From positions 1 through 14,622 of the forward strand of contig JAAFHD010000043.1 in NCBI GenBank assembly GCA_013298245.1: a stretch of 14,622 nt of DNA, in the 5' to 3' direction. Below, in pieces: positions 13,984-14,622 of this stretch. The translations under genes were made by a program, and so were the position numbers. Every line of letters starts with the position of its first letter. The stretch's first letter is position 1. The stretch comes from Alphaproteobacteria bacterium. Lineage in GTDB: Bacteria; Pseudomonadota; Alphaproteobacteria; Acetobacterales; Acetobacteraceae. The notes under the pieces are model-generated. The model searched no databases and had not been told where the DNA came from. It saw nothing but the letters and a program-made list of their open reading frames with translations.

Positions 13984-14622
13984 ATGACCGCCGACATCAA
14001 GCCCACAAGCGCCATCAACCTGCCGGATACGACTGTGAATGCGCGCGAGGCCTTCGGCGTCGATGTGGACATGCAGGTGCCCGCGTACTCGGTGCGCACG
14101 GAACACGTGCCGGAGATCGACCCGACCTTCCAGTTCGACCGCGAGACCACTTTGGCGATCTGCGCGGGCTTCGCGCATAACCGCCGCGTGATGGTCCAGG
14201 GCTATCACGGCACGGGCAAGTCCACGCATATCGAACAGGTGGCGGCGCGGCTGAACTGGCCCTGCGTGCGCGTGAACCTCGACAGCCACATCTCGCGCAT
14301 CGACCTGATCGGCAAGGACGCGATCGTGCTGAAGGACGGCAAGCAGGTCACGGAATTCCGCGAAGGGATCTTGCCCTGGGCGCTGCAACACCCCTGCGCG
14401 CTGGTGTTCGACGAATATGACGCGGGCCGGCCGGATGTGATGTTCGTGATCCAGCGCGTGCTGGAGGTCGAGGGCAAGCTGACGCTGCTGGACCAGAACA
14501 AGGTGATCCGCCCGCACCCGATGTTCCGCCTGTTCTCGACCGCGAACACGGTGGGCCTGGGCGACACGACCGGGCTGTATCACGGCACGCAGCAGATCAA
14601 CCAAGGCCAGATGGACCGCTGG
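13984..14622 (+). CDS. cobS: Aerobic cobaltochelatase ATPase subunit CobS (partial, 3' end outside window)
   Basis: The first 213 codons of the AAA+ subunit that, with CobT and CobN, inserts cobalt into hydrogenobyrinate a,c-diamide in aerobic cobalamin synthesis. The Walker A motif GYHGTGKST is at residues 73-81, Walker B LVFDEYD at 140-146, and a sensor region FSTANT at about 184-189. The NLPDTTVNAREAFG opening and RPDVMFVIQRVLE block are diagnostic for CobS against other MoxR-like ATPases. ATG 13984 is preferred because GGACGAG precedes it; an in-frame ATG at 13972 would add four residues. The frame stays open to the last base. Nearby J-domain gene and overall synteny are common in Rhodospirillales. 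Confidence 0.95.
   Translation, partial: MTADIKPTSAINLPDTTVNAREAFGVDVDMQVPAYSVRTEHVPEIDPTFQFDRETTLAICAGFAHNRRVMVQGYHGTGKSTHIEQVAARLNWPCVRVNLDSHISRIDLIGKDAIVLKDGKQVTEFREGILPWALQHPCALVFDEYDAGRPDVMFVIQRVLEVEGKLTLLDQNKVIRPHPMFRLFSTANTVGLGDTTGLYHGTQQINQGQMDRW

Overview
The window is gene-dense, high-GC DNA from an alphaproteobacterium, most likely an Acetobacteraceae (Roseomonas-like) member. The evidence is the prfB, CobS and zinc-J-domain sequences, the Bug-type solute-binding protein, and strong GC bias at third codon positions. I found no tRNA, rRNA, insertion sequence, CRISPR array or phage gene. No gene-free stretch exceeds about 170 bases.

Layout. 1-105 (+): the last 34 codons of a Pro/Ala-rich protein, probably RNase E. 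It converges on a minus-strand cassette, leuC-leuD-tctC-like (3244 down to 130), which pairs an isopropylmalate-dehydratase-type hydro-lyase with a periplasmic Bug binding protein. A 19-bp hairpin overlapping both stop codons separates the two. 3337-5142 (+): prfB (release factor 2), with an intact programmed +1 frameshift, overlaps a PPP-family phosphatase by 4 bp. 8267 down to 5144 (-): four tightly packed genes encode a possibly Tat-exported VAO/PCMH-type FAD oxidoreductase, a four-helix DUF4383-like membrane protein, an uncharacterised 344-aa membrane-anchored protein and an 89-aa hydrophobic protein. This is the best candidate here for an undescribed system. 10196 down to 8322 (-): an exported OmpA-family protein with three LCCL domains, then a small exported protein. 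11722 down to 10292 (-): a bifunctional mannose-1-phosphate guanylyltransferase/mannose-6-phosphate isomerase. Divergent from it (+) are a DUF4214/coiled-coil protein and a translationally coupled protein that looks like a degenerate GT-B glycosyltransferase. 13367 to the end (+): a J-domain protein with an N-terminal zinc-type cysteine motif, then cobS (cobaltochelatase ATPase), cut by the window edge.

How they fit together. leuCD plus the Bug protein suggests uptake and hydration/dehydration of a small branched dicarboxylate. The manC / DUF4214 / GT-like group suggests GDP-mannose supply and surface-polysaccharide work. The FAD-oxidase operon looks like an envelope redox module of unknown substrate. 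prfB and the J-domain gene both lack a Shine-Dalgarno and have a promoter-like TTGCC(C/G)-N17-(G/C)ATA(C/A)(A/C) ending 6-7 nt before ATG, which suggests leaderless transcripts. All functional statements are homology reading by eye; no search was run.
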